A program made the translations under genes and the position numbers. From NCBI GenBank assembly GCA_946122785.1, contig CAMGYJ010000008.1, forward strand, positions 907,912 to 971,911: a DNA stretch of 64,000 bases, in the 5' to 3' direction. Source of the DNA: Linum tenue (Eukaryota; Streptophyta; Magnoliopsida; Malpighiales; Linaceae). Of the stretch, positions 32,337 through 44,995 are shown in pieces. Position 1 is the stretch's first letter. Every line of letters starts with the position of its first letter. Below the pieces are notes generated by a model that searched no databases, had not been told where the DNA came from, and saw nothing but the letters and a program-made list of their open reading frames with translations.

Positions 32337-32957
32337 TGTTGGGCATATGACTCGGATCGTCCCCGCGCCAAAGGAACATATCGGACCGCGCGACACAACC
32401 GGCGGCGCGAAGACCTTGCGCGCGGCAAAGGTAAAACTACGCGCGCGAGTGTGAAGATCGTCCCCGCGCCAAAGGAACATATCAGACCGCGCGACACAAC
32501 CGGCGGCGTGAAGACCTTGCGCACGTCAAGGGTGAAGCTACGCGCGCGAGCGTGAAGACCAGGCGTCATAACCGCAGAGGGCGTCATCGCGTTTCCCGAG
32601 GGAAGGTCACGTCAAGACTTTAGGTACAATCATAGACAACCCTCTGACAAGTCCTAGGTTAAGGGATGGCCTAAATCCCTGACACATCAGTAGTCACGTC
32701 GTTGTACCGTCTCGTAGTCCACCCTCTCACCCACCAACATGTAGCCTATAAATATGGCATTTACTCCGGTGGGTGAGGGGATCGCATTTTGGAACCATTC
32801 TCTCTCCATAATAACGACTTATCTCTCTAAAATCCCCACTCTTGTTCTCATACTATTCACTAAGTCTCCGACCTTCCGATCAAACCCATTGCTGGCACTT
32901 CTTCTTGACCCAAACTCTTACTCGAATCTCACTCCTACACTCAGTTAGGTTCAAACA
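32337..32957 (+). repeat. Tat1 5' LTR
   Basis: It begins TGTTGGGCATATGACTCGG and ends GTTAGGTTCAAACA. A segment of about 103 bp beginning ATCGTCCCCGCGCC is tandemly duplicated in the U3 part (near 32357 and 32458). A TATA box, CCTATAAATATGG, lies at about 32745, giving the likely start of element transcription. Confidence 0.92.
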
Positions 32958-32959
32958 AT

Positions 32960-32977
32960 TGGCGCCCACCGTGGGGC
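32960..32977 (+). other. Tat1 primer-binding site
   Basis: TGGCGCCCACCGTGGGGC follows the 5' LTR after two bases, the place where a tRNA 3' end primes minus-strand synthesis. I do not assign the tRNA species. Confidence 0.75.
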
Positions 32978-33006
32978 CAAGAAGAAGTCGCAAAAGAGAA
33001 CACATC

Positions 33007-36000
33007 ATGGCAGAGCGCAACCACGATCAACCTGACGAAGCAACGCCCATCAAAGCGATGACCGACCCAAGGGAGTTCGCAGAAGCCAGCAACCTCAATG
33101 CGGTGCTTATTGAAGAAGAAGAGCCCGAACTGACAGCCAAAGAAATGAGGGAGCTGGTGACAAAGCAAAACAACGTCATAGCTGACATGCAGAAGCAAAT
33201 GAGCCAAGTCATCGCGCTCATGATGAGCAAGGAGGCCGCGCCAACAGCAGAGGGAACGGCGGTCGCGCCCCAACAAGCCGTCGGAGAAGCGTCCGGAACC
33301 GCCCAACCACCACAACACGCGCCAGCGGAATTCCCCGTGGGAGAAACGCAGGGAATTGAACCACCAGGGCGGGCGGACCTCAGCTTCTTGGAGCAACACC
33401 TGTCTCCGCAATACCGGCCTAACCCGCCCAAGAGGGTTCTCCACCAGCCGTTGAGCGCACAAATTATGGCGGAGCACCTAAGCGGGGCGCCACCCACCCT
33501 ACCCACATACAACGGCACGACCGACCCAGAGGATCACGTAAGCACCTTCTGCTTGCGCATGCAACTCCAAACCAACTCGAATGCGGCGCTGTGCAGAACC
33601 TTCCCGTCAACTTTTTCGGGAATATGCCTCGACTGGTACAACAGACTCCCAAACGGAATCATCCGCTCATTCGAGGAGTTCATACTCCTGTTCACAACAA
33701 AGTTCGCATCCCAGAAGAGGCGCCCTCTGCATCTCAAGGCGCTGATAGATATCAGGCAGAAGGAGGGTGAGAGCCTGAGAGCTTTCTACGCTCGATGGTC
33801 CAGGGTGGCAATGGCTGTCCGCGACCTTACCCCCGAAACCGCCGCCCATCACCTCATGGAGGCCACTTGCAACATGGAGCTCAAACGGGCGCTAGCAAAA
33901 AGGCCTGTGACCCTATCCACAGAATTGGAAATGAAAATCGAGAAGGCAATCACGTTAGAAGAGACTCTCGGGGCGGGATCGGTTAGGCGCTTCGAACCGG
34001 CGAAGTTGCAACGCGAAGAACAGGGGAGGCGGCAACCTCCGGCCCCGATTCCCCGAGAACAATTGGCACAGCTACACAGTGGCCCGAAAATACACCCCCC
34101 TCCCCCGCAAGAACACGTTCCGCGCCGGCGATCGCCAGATAGACGAGCGCCCAACACCTACACGCCACTCAACGACTCCGTGAGAAATGTATTCCACGTT
34201 CTCCGTGAGAAGGGCTACAAGCTCAATTGGCCTGCTCCGTTGAAGTCCCGCCCTCACATGCGCGATCCAAACAAGCACTGCGACTTCCACAGAGCAACAG
34301 GCCACTGGACGGAGGAATGCCGGGAGCTACGGTACGAAATCGAAGGCCTCGTAAGGCGAGGGTTGTTGACCGAGTTCACCCATGTCAAAGAAGAACAAGT
34401 GGAGGGCCCCCAGAACCCGCCACCTCCTCCGCAGACCGACTACAACGACGCCGGCGGCGCGTATGTGGTGCGCAAAGAAATAGGGGTGGTGACGGTCGAA
34501 GGAGATCGCCCCAAGAAGAAAACCAAGCGAGAGCGCGCAACTGAATGCGCGGCTGTAGACACGCGCGCGAAGCTCAAACTGAGCTTCGACGACGCGGAGT
34601 TCCCACGAGGGGTCCCTTCAGAAGATCCACTCATCATCACCTCACTGGTTGCCGGCTGCAAAATCCATCGTTTGCTGATAGACGGAGGTAGCGCAGCCGA
34701 CATCCTCTTCCAAAGCACCGTCGACAAAATGGACATCGACCCGCGCCTGATCAGCGCGCGCTCAGGGTAATCTGGTCGGATTCTCCGGAACGAGAGTCCA
34801 GTAATTGGAGTGGTCACCCTCCCAGTGTAATCGGAGACAAGAGCCGCGCGTCTCTAAGCAAGTGGAATTCACAATTGTCGATTGCAAATCGGCACACAAT
34901 GGCATCCTTGGCCGACCATTCCTGGCGAAGTTCATGGCCCTCCCATCAACGTGCCACCAAAAACTCAAATTTCCTACCCAAACAGGGGTTGGAGAGGCGC
35001 GAGGCACATCATGGGAAGAGCGCGATGAGGTACGCCAGACCAACATTGTCGACACGAGAGCGGAAGAGCCCCGCCCGGAGTCCATGGACTCCGACTTCGA
35101 AGTCGCGCTGGACCCTGCCGAGCCGACTAAGAAGATACGAATCTCCACCCACGTCAGCAGTGACGCGATCGAACCACTTGTGGCATTGCTGAAAGAGTAC
35201 AAGGAGCTGTTCGCTTGGTGCACGGAAGACATGCCAGGAGTGCCCAGAGAAGTGGCTCAACATTGTCTGGCAGTCCCAAACAGCGCGGAACCAAGGCAAC
35301 AAGGGAGAAGAATATTCACAGGTGACAAATTGAAGGCCATAGAAGAAGAGGTAGCGCGTCTACTGGCGGCTGGATTGATACGCCCCGTGAAATACCCAAA
35401 GTGGCTGGCAAACGTGGTCCTGGTTAAAAAGTCATCGGGGGCCTGGCGGATGTGCGTCGACTACACCACGATCAACAAAGTATGCCCGGGAGACCCTTAC
35501 CCCTTACCGCGCATCGACCAATTGATCGACGCAACCGCCGATCACGAGACGTTATCCTTCCTCGACATGTTCTCGGGATACCACCAGATCCCAATGTCCA
35601 TCGAAGACGAGAAAAGACGGCGTTCATGACACCGTTCGGCAACTTCTTTCGTCGGGATGCCATTCGGATTAAAACGCAGGCGCGACGTACCAGAGAATGA
35701 TCGACGCGGTGTTCTCCCCACAGATCGGGCGAAACATTGAGGCTTATGTGGACGACCTCATCGTCAAAACAAAGGCGGGCAATTCACACCTGGACGACCT
35801 GCGCGAGACATTTGAAGCCCTCCGCCGGCACAACCTGCGCCTTAACCCACTCAAGTGCGTTTTTGGAGCGGAAGCAGGGAAATTCCTTGGGTTCATGATA
35901 ACGAGGCGCGGCATAGAGGTTGACCCAAAACAAATCTCCGCAGTCCAACAACTTCGAGCGCCGAGGAGCGCGTTGGAAATCCAGTCCCTGAACGGCAAGA

Positions 36001-38325
36001 TAGCGGCACTCGGGAGGTTCATCCCAAGGTCTGCCGACAAATGCGCTCCCTTCTTTAAAACGCTCAAGAATGGGGCGCGCTTCACATGGTCCCCGGAATG
36101 CGAAGCGGCATTCCAAGAACTCAAGGCTTATCTTGTATCCCCCCCTGTACTGACTGCCCCAAGCTTAATGAAAAACTCTTCTTGTATCTTGCCGTGTCAA
36201 CGAGGGCAGTGAGCGCAGTACTGGTATCTAGAAGAGACGGCAAACTGAGCAACCGGTATATTACACCTCACGCACCCTCGTAAGCGCGGAGACCAGGTAC
36301 TCTTCAATCGAGAAAGCCGCCTTGGCGTTAGTAAGCGCGTCACAGAAACTGCGCCCGTATTTCCAAGCGCACCAAATCACCGTCCTGACGAACCTTCCAC
36401 TGAAAAAAATCCTAACCTCGATGGAAGTATCGGGGCGCATGGTGAAATGGGCGGTCGAGCTGTCGGAATACGATATTCAATACGCACCAAGACCAGCGAT
36501 AAAGGCCCAAATCCTAGCCGACTTCATTGCAGAAGGGGTGACCCTTGACACGGCGCCAGAGGGGGTTTGGGAAGTTTACGTTGATGGAGCGGCGAGCAAG
36601 TATGGCGCCGGAGCAGGGGTTGTGGTGCGCACACACCTGCTGGCGCGATGCACGAAATTGCAATCAGGTTCAGGGCGTTGAAGACGAATAACGCTGCCGA
36701 ATATGAGGCCATCTTAGCAGGAATGACGGCCGCCCACGATTTGGGCGCTAGAACGATACGATTACTCTCCGACTTCCTCCCTGGCGGTCAATCAGCTGAA
36801 CGGGGTGTTCGACGCGAAGGAAGACACACTGGCGCATTACATGGAGCGCGTCAGAACGAGGGCCACCGCCTTCGAGGCAGTAACATATGCGCAGATACCT
36901 AGGGAAGAGAACACACACGCCGACGCGTTATCCAAGTTGGCAACGGCCACTGACTTCGAGTCCACACGCCTCGTGTCCGTCCAGAAAGAGGAGGAAGATG
37001 CTCGCCCAGAGGTAGCAATCAATGCGACCCAGCTTATGTCAATCGAAGATTGGAGACACCCAATCGTGAAGTACACTACAAGATGGCACAGTGCCAGAAG
37101 ATTCTAAGCAAGCCTGGACGTAAGGCAAAAGGCAGCTCGTTGCACAATCATCGAAGGCGAATTATACCGAAGGTCGTACTCGGGCGTCTACCTCAAATGC
37201 ATCGGGCAAGAAGAGGCAGCGCGACTTAGTGCGCGAGCTACATGAGGGTTTGTGCGCGATGCACGCTGGGGCCACGAAGCATGGAGCGCACCATCCTCTT
37301 GCATGGATACTACTGGCCGCGAATTAAGAAGGACACGAAAAGCTACGCAGACCAATGCCATAAAATGCCAAGTCAACGCGCGCCAGCATCACCTGCCAGC
37401 CACCGAGCTTCAGGGCAACTTGAGCCCATGGCCTTTCGCGCAGTGGGGTGTGGAGTCTCTTGGGGCCCCTTCCCAACAGCAAAAGGGAAAGCGCAAGTAC
37501 ATAATCGTAGCAGTAGGACTACTTCACCAAGTGGATCGAAGCCGAGCGCTGGCATCCATAACGGCGCAACAGGTAACGCGTTTCTTGCGCAACAACATCC
37601 TGTCGCGCTTCGGAATCCCAAATGCATTTCATCTTCGACCATGGGAAGCAATTCGACTGCGCGGAAGTGATAGACTTCTGCGATGAAGTGGGAACCATCG
37701 CAAGGTACGCATCGGTGGCGTACCCACAAGCCAACGGTCAAGCGGAGTCCTCCAACAAGGCGATCTTGCAACGGCCTTCCACACACGCTTAGACGATGCC
37801 AAGGGGAATTGGGCGGACGAGCTCAACACTGTGCTATGGGCGCACCGCACCACATACAAAGTGGCAACGGGCGAAACCCCTTTCGCTCTCACATACGGCA
37901 CTGACGCGGTAATCCCCATTGAGACGACAACACCGACCTATCGGATAACTGAATACAACGAGGAGACAAACGATGAAGCGCGCTTGCTGGAATTGGAGTT
38001 GTCACAAGAAAGGCGCGAGTTGGCAGCTATCAGGCTGGCCGCAATGAAAGAGCAGGTAGCCAAGTACCACAACGCGAAGCTGGTTCCACATAAATTGATC
38101 CTTGGTGACCAAGTGCTACGGCGGAATTTCCGTCCCGACCCTAGACACGGGAAGCTTGCCTCGGTATGGGAGGGTCCGTACCTAATCCGCGAAGTGGTTG
38201 GCGCCAGCACATTCAAACTCAGCGAGTTGGGGGGCAACAAGATTCCAAGAACATGGGAACGCGCAAAATCTAAGGAAGTACCACCAGGCAAGTTAGCATG
38301 TATCTCATTGGCAATAGCGCATTAG
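33007..38325 (+). pseudogene. Tat1 gag-pol (gag, protease, RT, RNase H, integrase), frameshifted
   Basis: Gag starts at 33007 (MAERNHDQPDEATPIKAMTD) and contains a retrotransposon gag domain (about 33500-33900, TFSGICLDWYNRLPNGII). A protease motif LLIDGGSAADIL lies near 34670. The frame breaks at about 34768. Reverse transcriptase then runs from about 35320 (WRMCVDYTTINKVCPGDPYP) through another frameshift near 35630 to YVDD at 35744-35755. RNase H (VWEVYVDGAASKYGAGAGVV) lies near 36570 and a zinc-binding plus core integrase region near 37240-37900, with more frame changes. The integrase tail ends in the frame closing at 38325 (LILGDQVLRRNFRPD). The catalytic motifs are recognisable but no continuous polyprotein remains. 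Confidence 0.9.
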
Positions 38326-38346
38326 CGCAAAGAAATAAAAGGACAT

Positions 38347-38740
38347 GATTCGACGGAACAAAAAATTAGAATAGTCCAGCACTATTCGACCCATTCAGTT
38401 CCGCGGAACAAAACAGGCAATAGTCCAGCACTATCTGCGCTCACTCAGTTCTACGGAACAAAAAAAATTAGAATAGTCCAGCACTATTCGCAACCATTCA
38501 GTTCCACGGAATAAAATAGGCAATAGTCCAGCACTATCTGCGCTCACTCAGTTCTACGGAACAAAAAATTAGAATAGTCCAGCACTATTCGACCCATTCA
38601 GTTCCGCGGAACCAAACAGGCAATAGTCCAGCACTATCTGCGCTCACTCAGTTCTACGGAACAAAAAATTAGAAATAGTCCAGCACTATTCGCACCCATC
38701 CAGTTCACGGAACAAAATCGGCAATAGTCCAGCACTATGA
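38347..38740 (+). repeat. Alternating tandem repeats with hairpins between pol and the antisense gene
   Basis: Eight copies of ATAGTCCAGCACTAT occur at about 50-60-bp spacing. Two unit types alternate: one around TTAGAATAGTCCAGCACTATT and one around GCAATAGTCCAGCACTATCT. Both are linked by segments such as CAGTTCCGCGGAAC, which contains a 12-bp palindrome. AATAGT and ACTATT form a stem around CCAGC. Tandem repeats in this part of Tat elements are known and can seed satellites. Confidence 0.85.
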
Positions 38741-38991
38741 TCGCGCCCGGAAAGCAAAAAATAAGAACGGTTTCGCGGTACCGCGCTATCGCGCTCACTT
38801 GATAAACAAAAACAGCTAAGTGAGACGGATAAGCACACTAGCAATTGAGCGCCATAAAAGATAGTTTGTTGGATTTAATCATCGGGAGCACCATAAATGT
38901 TCAAACGCCGCAGTTACACTTGGCGACATAAAAGCAAGCAAGACATCAAAGCAACCAACGACAAAAGGTAAAAAGTCAAGCGCGACCACAC

Positions 38992-41585
38992 TTAGTCCGC
39001 CTGAACACCACTAAGGCTCTTCTGCACACCCTCCGGGCCTGTCCTACGACGCAGCAAAGGCTGAGAATCCTCCTCATCATCCTCCTCATCAGTAATCGCC
39101 CCGTCAACTTTCTTCCCGCCACTACTGGCGCCCGCAACCTTCTCCCTATCCTGACGTCCATTCCTCTTCCTGACGTTCCTCCTCTTCTTCCTCCTCCTCC
39201 GACTCAGAGTCCGACTCCAGTGGCCTTTTCCTCGTTCAACCATGTTTTCACATGCGCGACCATGGCACGAGTGTCCCACTGATAATCAGGATTCTCCGGG
39301 CGCACCTTCTTGCCTACGGCCATCACAGCCTTAGTCATCGCGTCCGCGATAATCTTCCCAAATGGCAAGGAAGACTTGTACTGGCGGACAGCAGTAGCTT
39401 GCGCCTCACGAACCGCCTCCGCCTTAGCCACCTCATGGAGGCGCACCAGATCCCTCTTCTCCTTCGCGAACTCTTCCCGAGCCCACTTCAACTTGTCTGC
39501 GGCGTCAGACACCAGCTCCTTCTTCTCCCGCTCCTTCTCGTCCAGCAGACGCTTCCGCTCCACCTCAAACTCCGCCCGCAACTCCGCCCGGACGGTCTCC
39601 CTTACGGTGTCCATCTGATCCGCCAGCTTACTCTGCAGGACGCCGAGCTCCACTAGCGCGTCATTGGCTTTTGTTGTGGCCACTCCGCGCGTCCTTCAGC
39701 GCCAGCAAGCTTCCCCTCCAGCTGCTCAATCCGAGATTCCTCGGATCTCAACTTCGCGCGCTCACGCCCCCGCTCCTGTTGAGCGCGAAAGGTCGCCAGC
39801 AAGCCCTGCAAACACAACGCAGCAACACTTAGGAAATTTCTGATAGGAAAATAACAGCTCATACTTGACAAAAAACCTTACCGCGAAATGGATCTGAGCC
39901 AAATCCATGAGCGGATCAGACTTTTCCATGCGAGACGGAACGCCCAAAAGAGGACCCAGTGCCCGCAGTGCAACATTCGCGGACGCAACGTTGCACGCGG
40001 CACCCGTATGAAACCGGACGTCACGGAAGTAGTCGATGGCCCCCCCGGCCATCTGCGGCAGCTGTTGTTGGATCCCGGCCCCAGACGAGCTGCCGGAGGC
40101 GCCCCTATCAGGCCGAGCGGTACTTGCTACGCGCGGAGCATGCTCCGCAAGCATCAGAGGTACGCGCGGCGTCACCGTCGCCTTCTCTGCCGCTGGCTCA
40201 ACAATGCGCACCGCCTTCGGCGCTTTCTCCACAAAGGTTGGCTGCTCCGCGGCCTTCCTTTTCTCGCCCCTCTTCCCAGCAGCCTGCGCGCCTTCTCTTG
40301 CCTTCTTCCTCCCGGCGCGAGGAGCCTTCACAATTTCATCGACCGACATCATGCTGGCCAGGCTAGAGAAATCAACACCTGCGCCAATAAATAGTAAGAG
40401 GACAGTTAATAATAAAGAATACAAAATGAAATAGGTACCAACTAACCATCGGCAAAGAGTTCGGCCAAGCAGGCCTCGCGGACTCCAGCCAAGTACAGAT
40501 TGAACTTCTGAAGCAAGCACGCCTCATACTCCCGATCAAGCCCGGGGTATTTGCCCAAATCCGACTCGTAGGCGTGCGTGCCACCCTTCATCCAAGTAGT
40601 CGGCTCCGCAACATACTCACTCGCCCATTCCCCGGGAGTGGGCTTCACGTAAAATAAACGCTCGAACCAGGTCTTCGGCAGCTTAGGTGAGCCGTACACG
40701 AAACCGTCAGGCCTGTTGTCACGGCGCTTGATCGAGAGACAGTCACTAGTCTTCGTGGGCTCCTTGATCTTGTAAAACTTTCGGAATAACCCGTAAGTGG
40801 GGCGTAATCTTGAGCCGCTTGCACGCCGTTCTAAGGCAACTCGCGTGCATAATCACTGAGGGAGATAGCCGCGCGATTGAGCACTTGAGCTGCCTGTATA
40901 AGGCGCACAACAGGGGATCGATGGGAAATTTAAATCCCATCACCCAGTACTCCGTGTAAACGCCAAACCACCCTGGGGGGCAGTTCCCAACCATGCTGCG
41001 CACAGAGGGTACGGCGTACTGCCAGCTGGGGGGCAACCCTAACCCACGCACAATCTGCTCCACATCCTCGCGCCCATAAATCGAGGCGTGGTCAGGCCCA
41101 CGGAGAAGATTGTCATGTGGAGCCGGCTGATCGCCCCACATCTCGGCCCAATCCAAAACCGTGTAGATCGCGCCAATGCCTTGGAACCCTAACCGGCTCA
41201 TCGCCTCTGTCACACGGACATGGTAAAGGGGCTCCGATTGTGTTTCTGATCCATCGCGCGCCTCAGAAGTCGCCCCGCCAGATCTCCCGTCATGCGAACG
41301 CCTGATTATTAGAACCCCACTAGAGCCCGCCGCCCCACTACCCGACGGAACCATATCGGCGTTAGAGGACTCTTGAAAGCCCCTGCCGGAATCGACGTTG
41401 GCCGGCGGCGATGCCGAAGCCCCCTCGTCATCACTAACACCGTCGTCGCTATTAACATCACCGTCGTCCCCGTTGCCGGAATCGGCCGGGTCCGACTCAA
41501 GTCGGGTAGAAGTAGGTGAGAAAGAAAGAAGATTACCTCCTTCGCCCTGCACGACCTCGGTCTCATTCATGTTGGTGCTATCCAT
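38992..41585 (-). pseudogene. Tat1 antisense gene: Transposase_28-like domain plus coiled coil, two introns
   Basis: It reads opposite to gag-pol. Exon a (41585-40447) begins MDSTNMNETEVVQGEGGN, has an acidic Ser/Asp-rich N-terminus, then NCPPGWFGVYTEYWVMGFKF and CALYRQLKCSIARLSPSVIM. That region resembles the Pfam family of putative gypsy-type transposon proteins (Transposase_28), from memory. Intron 1 (40446-40379) and intron 2 (39881-39806) are short GT-AG introns. Exon c encodes a Glu/Lys/Arg-rich coiled coil, then SSLPFGKIIADAMTKAVMAV and an acidic tail. A TATA box (TATAAAT, minus strand, 41737-41731) lies about 150 bp before the ATG. Frameshifts near 40800, 39680 and 39210 break this copy. 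Function is unknown. The Tat2 copy has the same introns. Confidence 0.8.
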
Positions 41586-41730
41586 GGCAATACCTTGAGT
41601 AGCAGTAGCAAATGGCAGACTTGAGGTTGTAGAAGAAGAAGAAGAATCCCAGAAAAACAGAGAGATGGAAAAGCTAGAGAGCAAAACGTGAGGAATGAAA
41701 GAGGAAAGGAAACCCCGAGAGCAGCCGTAT

Positions 41731-41737
41731 ATTTATA
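41731..41737 (-). promoter_or_regulatory. TATA box of the Tat1 antisense gene
   Basis: Read on the minus strand the sequence is CACCTATAAATATACGG. It sits 152 bp before the antisense ATG, the same spacing as the TATAAAT and ATG of the Tat2 copy (150 bp). Confidence 0.65.
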
Positions 41738-42169
41738 GGTGATGATGGGAAGTCGAGGGGGTTAAAGGTCCTCGAGAATCGCAACCGTCGGGGGATTTCG
41801 AAATTCAAAAGGCCGCCAGAGTTGACCAATCGCGTAGCGACACGTGGCAGACTCCAATCCCAATCAATCATGACGAGCATAGGCGCTAGTCGTTGACGTC
41901 ACGAATGACGCGCAACGCCTGGGGGGCATGACACACCCGCAAAGGAGAAAACCCCACCCTCGAAAAAAAATACCCAAAGAGAACCCGCGGAAACCGCGCC
42001 AACGAACGGAAGAACCTCAAGATAGTCGCGCGATCATGATGCTCTCACAGCGCACGGGCGCGATCATGATGCTCTCAAAGCGCACGGGGACGTAGCCCGC
42101 CGGTTCTCGCAAAGCACGGAGATCCGAGTCGACAGAGCGGAGATCTCAACAGGAGGCGTTCAAGAAACA

Positions 42170-42187
42170 CCCCCTGTGGGGGGCAAT
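42170..42187 (+). other. Tat1 polypurine tract
   Basis: CCCCTGTGGGGGGCAAT immediately precedes the 3' LTR. Its G-rich part is the expected plus-strand primer. Confidence 0.65.
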
Positions 42188-42806
42188 TGTTGGGCATATG
42201 ACTCGGATCGTCCCCGCGCCAAGGAACGTATCGGACCGCGCGACACAACCGCCGGCGCGAAGACCTTGCGCGCGGTAAGGGTAAAACTACGCGCGCGAGT
42301 GTGAAGATCGTCCCCGCGCCAGAGGAACATATCAGACCGCGCGACACAACATTCGGCGTGAAGACCTTGCGCGCGTCAAGGGTGAAGCTACGCGCGCAAA
42401 CGTGAAGACCAGGCGTCATAACCGCAGAGGGCGTCATCGCGTTTCCCGAGGGAAGGTCACGTCAAGACTTTAGGTACAATCATAGACAACCCTCTGACAA
42501 GTCCTAGGTTAAGGGATGGCCTAAATCCCTGACACATCAGTAGTCACGTCGTTGTACCGTCTCGTAGTCCACCCTCTCACCCACCAACATGTAGCCTATA
42601 AATATGGCATTTACTCCGGTGGGTGAGGGGATCGCATTTTGGGACCATTCTCTCTCCAGAATAACAACTTATCTCTCTAAAATCCCCACTCTCGTTCTCA
42701 TATTATTCACCAAGTCTCCAACCTTCCGATTAAACCCATTGCTGGCACTTCTTCTTGACCCAAATTCTACTCGAATCTCACTCCTACACTCAGTTAGGTT
42801 CAAACA
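42188..42806 (+). repeat. Tat1 3' LTR
   Basis: It matches the 5' LTR over its whole length, with scattered substitutions and small indels (a few per cent by eye). The insertion is therefore not very recent. The same TATA box is at about 42595. Confidence 0.92.
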
Positions 42807-43562
42807 ATTTATTTTTAAGATTAACAGAAAATGTCATCGATTCTATATCTCATCAAATAGTAAACACTAAACTAAATCGAAAAAGCAAATTAAAATGACT
42901 TAGTATAAGAAAATGGATCAAATAATAAGAGTTCACGAAAATAATAAATAAACCATTGAATCTCCGAGTGAATTAGCTGTATCAACCAAGTGAATCAATC
43001 GCCTCTCTTTTCAACGATTGTTTCCACTTTTTGTTTGTTACCGTTTTGGTTGAGATGGCAATTATGAGAATTGAAAAGGACGGGACTCGGCACGAACTGC
43101 AACAGTCTTCAATTATTTGTTAAACCGACACCGACAGGACTGGGGAAAAATTGCAGGCGGAATAACTATCTTTGACTAAACAAGCAATTCACTAACTAAT
43201 GAATTAATTTACGCCTAGCTATCGATTAATTAATTCTTTATGTTTTCGACGTATATGAAAATGAAAGAATAGCAGAAAAACAGAACCAGCTAGAATGGTT
43301 TGGATTTGGTTAGAAATTTGCAGTAAAACAGGGAAACAGACGAACACTTCGCTCTGCTATCCTAGAGAATCAGAACCATAGTCATATTTGAACAATTTAA
43401 GCACAGTAATTATTTTTTTTTAATTAAATGGAGGCTGGAAAAACAGCCGGGGGAAACAAGGCAAAGTAACTAGGCTAAAAACAAAATGCTAAAAGCCCTG
43501 CCACAGACACGGAAGAACAAGCTTATAATTATTCCTATCTTGCTGCATTTGACGACGGAAGC
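42807..43562. other. AT-rich DNA, nothing recognised
   Basis: No coding frame, RNA gene or element end is recognisable between the Tat1 3' LTR and the LINE. This may be older host DNA. Confidence 0.45.
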
Positions 43563-44678
43563 ATTGCAGATAGGCTTATTTGGCACTACACGGCAGATGG
43601 GGTTTTTTCGGTTAAATCCGCTTATCATTTGGCTGTGGACCTAGACAGGAGGAGAGGTGGTTGGAGATCGGAGGTTAGTTGGATGGACAAACCTAGTTGG
43701 ATAAGGGTTTGGGAAGCTAAGATTCCCCCGAAGTTGAAGGTCTTCGTGTGGCAAATTCTGAATTGGGTTCTACCTACAACGGAGGCGTTGATTGAGCGAA
43801 AGGTTCCTGTGTTGCCCCGGTGTCCAGTATGTTGGGAGGGCCCGGAAACGATGGAACATTTGTTTCTCGATTGCCCAGTTGCTCGAGCTCTATGGGATTA
43901 TTCTGGCCTAGATTATCTGGGAGAGGGTTTGCCTCGCCATACGTTTCCCTTATTCCTCAAGCGCCTGTTGGCCTTAATCCATCAGCCATCGTTGGTGATG
44001 GCGGTAGTTGCTGTCCTTTGGCGGATCTGGCGATCGCGGAACTGGGTTGTCTTTGAAGGCAAACAGTTTGGGATTCCGGCGCTAATGCGACAATTTCATC
44101 AACAAGTTGAGGAATGGGTGGCCTTGCCCCTGGAGCAAGCGCCTTCGGCGGCCAGACCGAGGGTGCAGGCAGTTTCTGTGGAGGATTCACGTGTGGTTTG
44201 TAGGTGGGATGGGGAGACTAGGAGGGGATCGCATTCGGCGGGTGGGGTGGTTCTTCTCAGTCATGAGAGGCTACTTCTGGCCAAGGGGGTTCAGTTTCCT
44301 ATTGTGGACGAGCCTGCTATGGTGGAGCTTCTGGTGCTGCGTGAGGCCATTGCTTGGTGTTTGGAGTGTGGGTTCACAGAGGTCCGGTTCGAGGGGGATG
44401 CCAAGGTGCTTATTGATAAGATTAATCAGGCTGATACGAGGGACAATCGGTTGGGGGCAATTCTGGAGGAAGTTTGTCATTGTTTGGGTTCCCAGCCGGG
44501 GTTTAGTGTGCGATTTATAGGTCGGGAGAACAATAAGGTAGCTCATTCGGTAGCTAGAAAAGCCCTCTCTTTGTATCCGACTATGTGTCGTGGGTTTGAT
44601 TTCAGAGCCTGGCTAGGGTCCAAGATGTAACTATCTTTTTATCAATATATGATATCTTTTGACAAAAAAAGAAAAAAA
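43563..44678 (+). mobile_element. 5'-truncated L1-type LINE (zf-RVT and RNase H end)
   Basis: The frame is open from the truncation point: ADRLIWHYTADGVFSVKSAY, then PPKLKVFVWQILNWVLPTTE, the zinc-finger RT tail with CPVCWEGPETMEHLFLDCPV, and a C-terminal RNase H-like domain (LREAIAWCLECGFTEVRFEG ... RENNKVAHSVARKAL) ending at 44630. A short A-rich tail follows. GACGACGGAAGC (43551-43562) and GACGACGAAAGC (44679-44690) are a 12-bp target duplication with one mismatch. The RT core is missing, so this copy is dead on arrival. Confidence 0.87.
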
Positions 44679-44819
44679 GACGACGAAAGCTAATTCCCAT
44701 CAAATCCTCTCTAAAGATTCTGGCCAGATAACACCTAAAAATTAGTGTTCTACTACATCATTTTAATGCAATAGATTAAATGATTATATAAAACTAACTT
44801 AATTACAATAGTAAAAAGG

Positions 44820-44990
44820 ATAAATGACATATTTAGTCATTGGAATTACCATATTGTGACATGTTTAGTCACTAGAAAAAATTAATATCAATTTTGATCA
44901 CTCAAATTACTTAAATAGATCACATTTAGTCACTTTTCGTTAGTCTCCGTCCAACTCCGTTAACAAAGTCCGTTATATGCTGTCATCGGT
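44820..44990. other. Possible end of a Mutator-like element
   Basis: Repeated phrases such as ATATTTAGTCATTGGAATTA, GTTTAGTCACT and TTTAGTCACTTTTCGTTAGT resemble the long terminal repeats of some plant MULEs. No partner end was found, so this is tentative. Confidence 0.3.
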
Positions 44991-44995
44991 GGCGG

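Larger units (their letters stand above)
32337..42806 (+). mobile_element. Tat1: Tat-type Ty3/gypsy LTR retrotransposon with an antisense gene
   Basis: Two LTRs of about 620 bp bound a 9.2-kb interior. In order it holds the primer-binding site, gag, protease, reverse transcriptase, RNase H and integrase on the plus strand; a tandem-repeat block; an antisense gene on the minus strand; and a polypurine tract. This layout, with long DNA between pol and the 3' LTR and an extra frame there, is that of the Tat branch. Several frameshifts in pol make it non-functional. The flanking 5-mers TGAAC and ATTTA do not match, so no target duplication is visible. Confidence 0.9.

Noticed and set aside
38347..38740. 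CRISPR-like regularly spaced repeats
   Set aside because: The host is a plant, the spacers are themselves repeated, and the block lies inside a retrotransposon.
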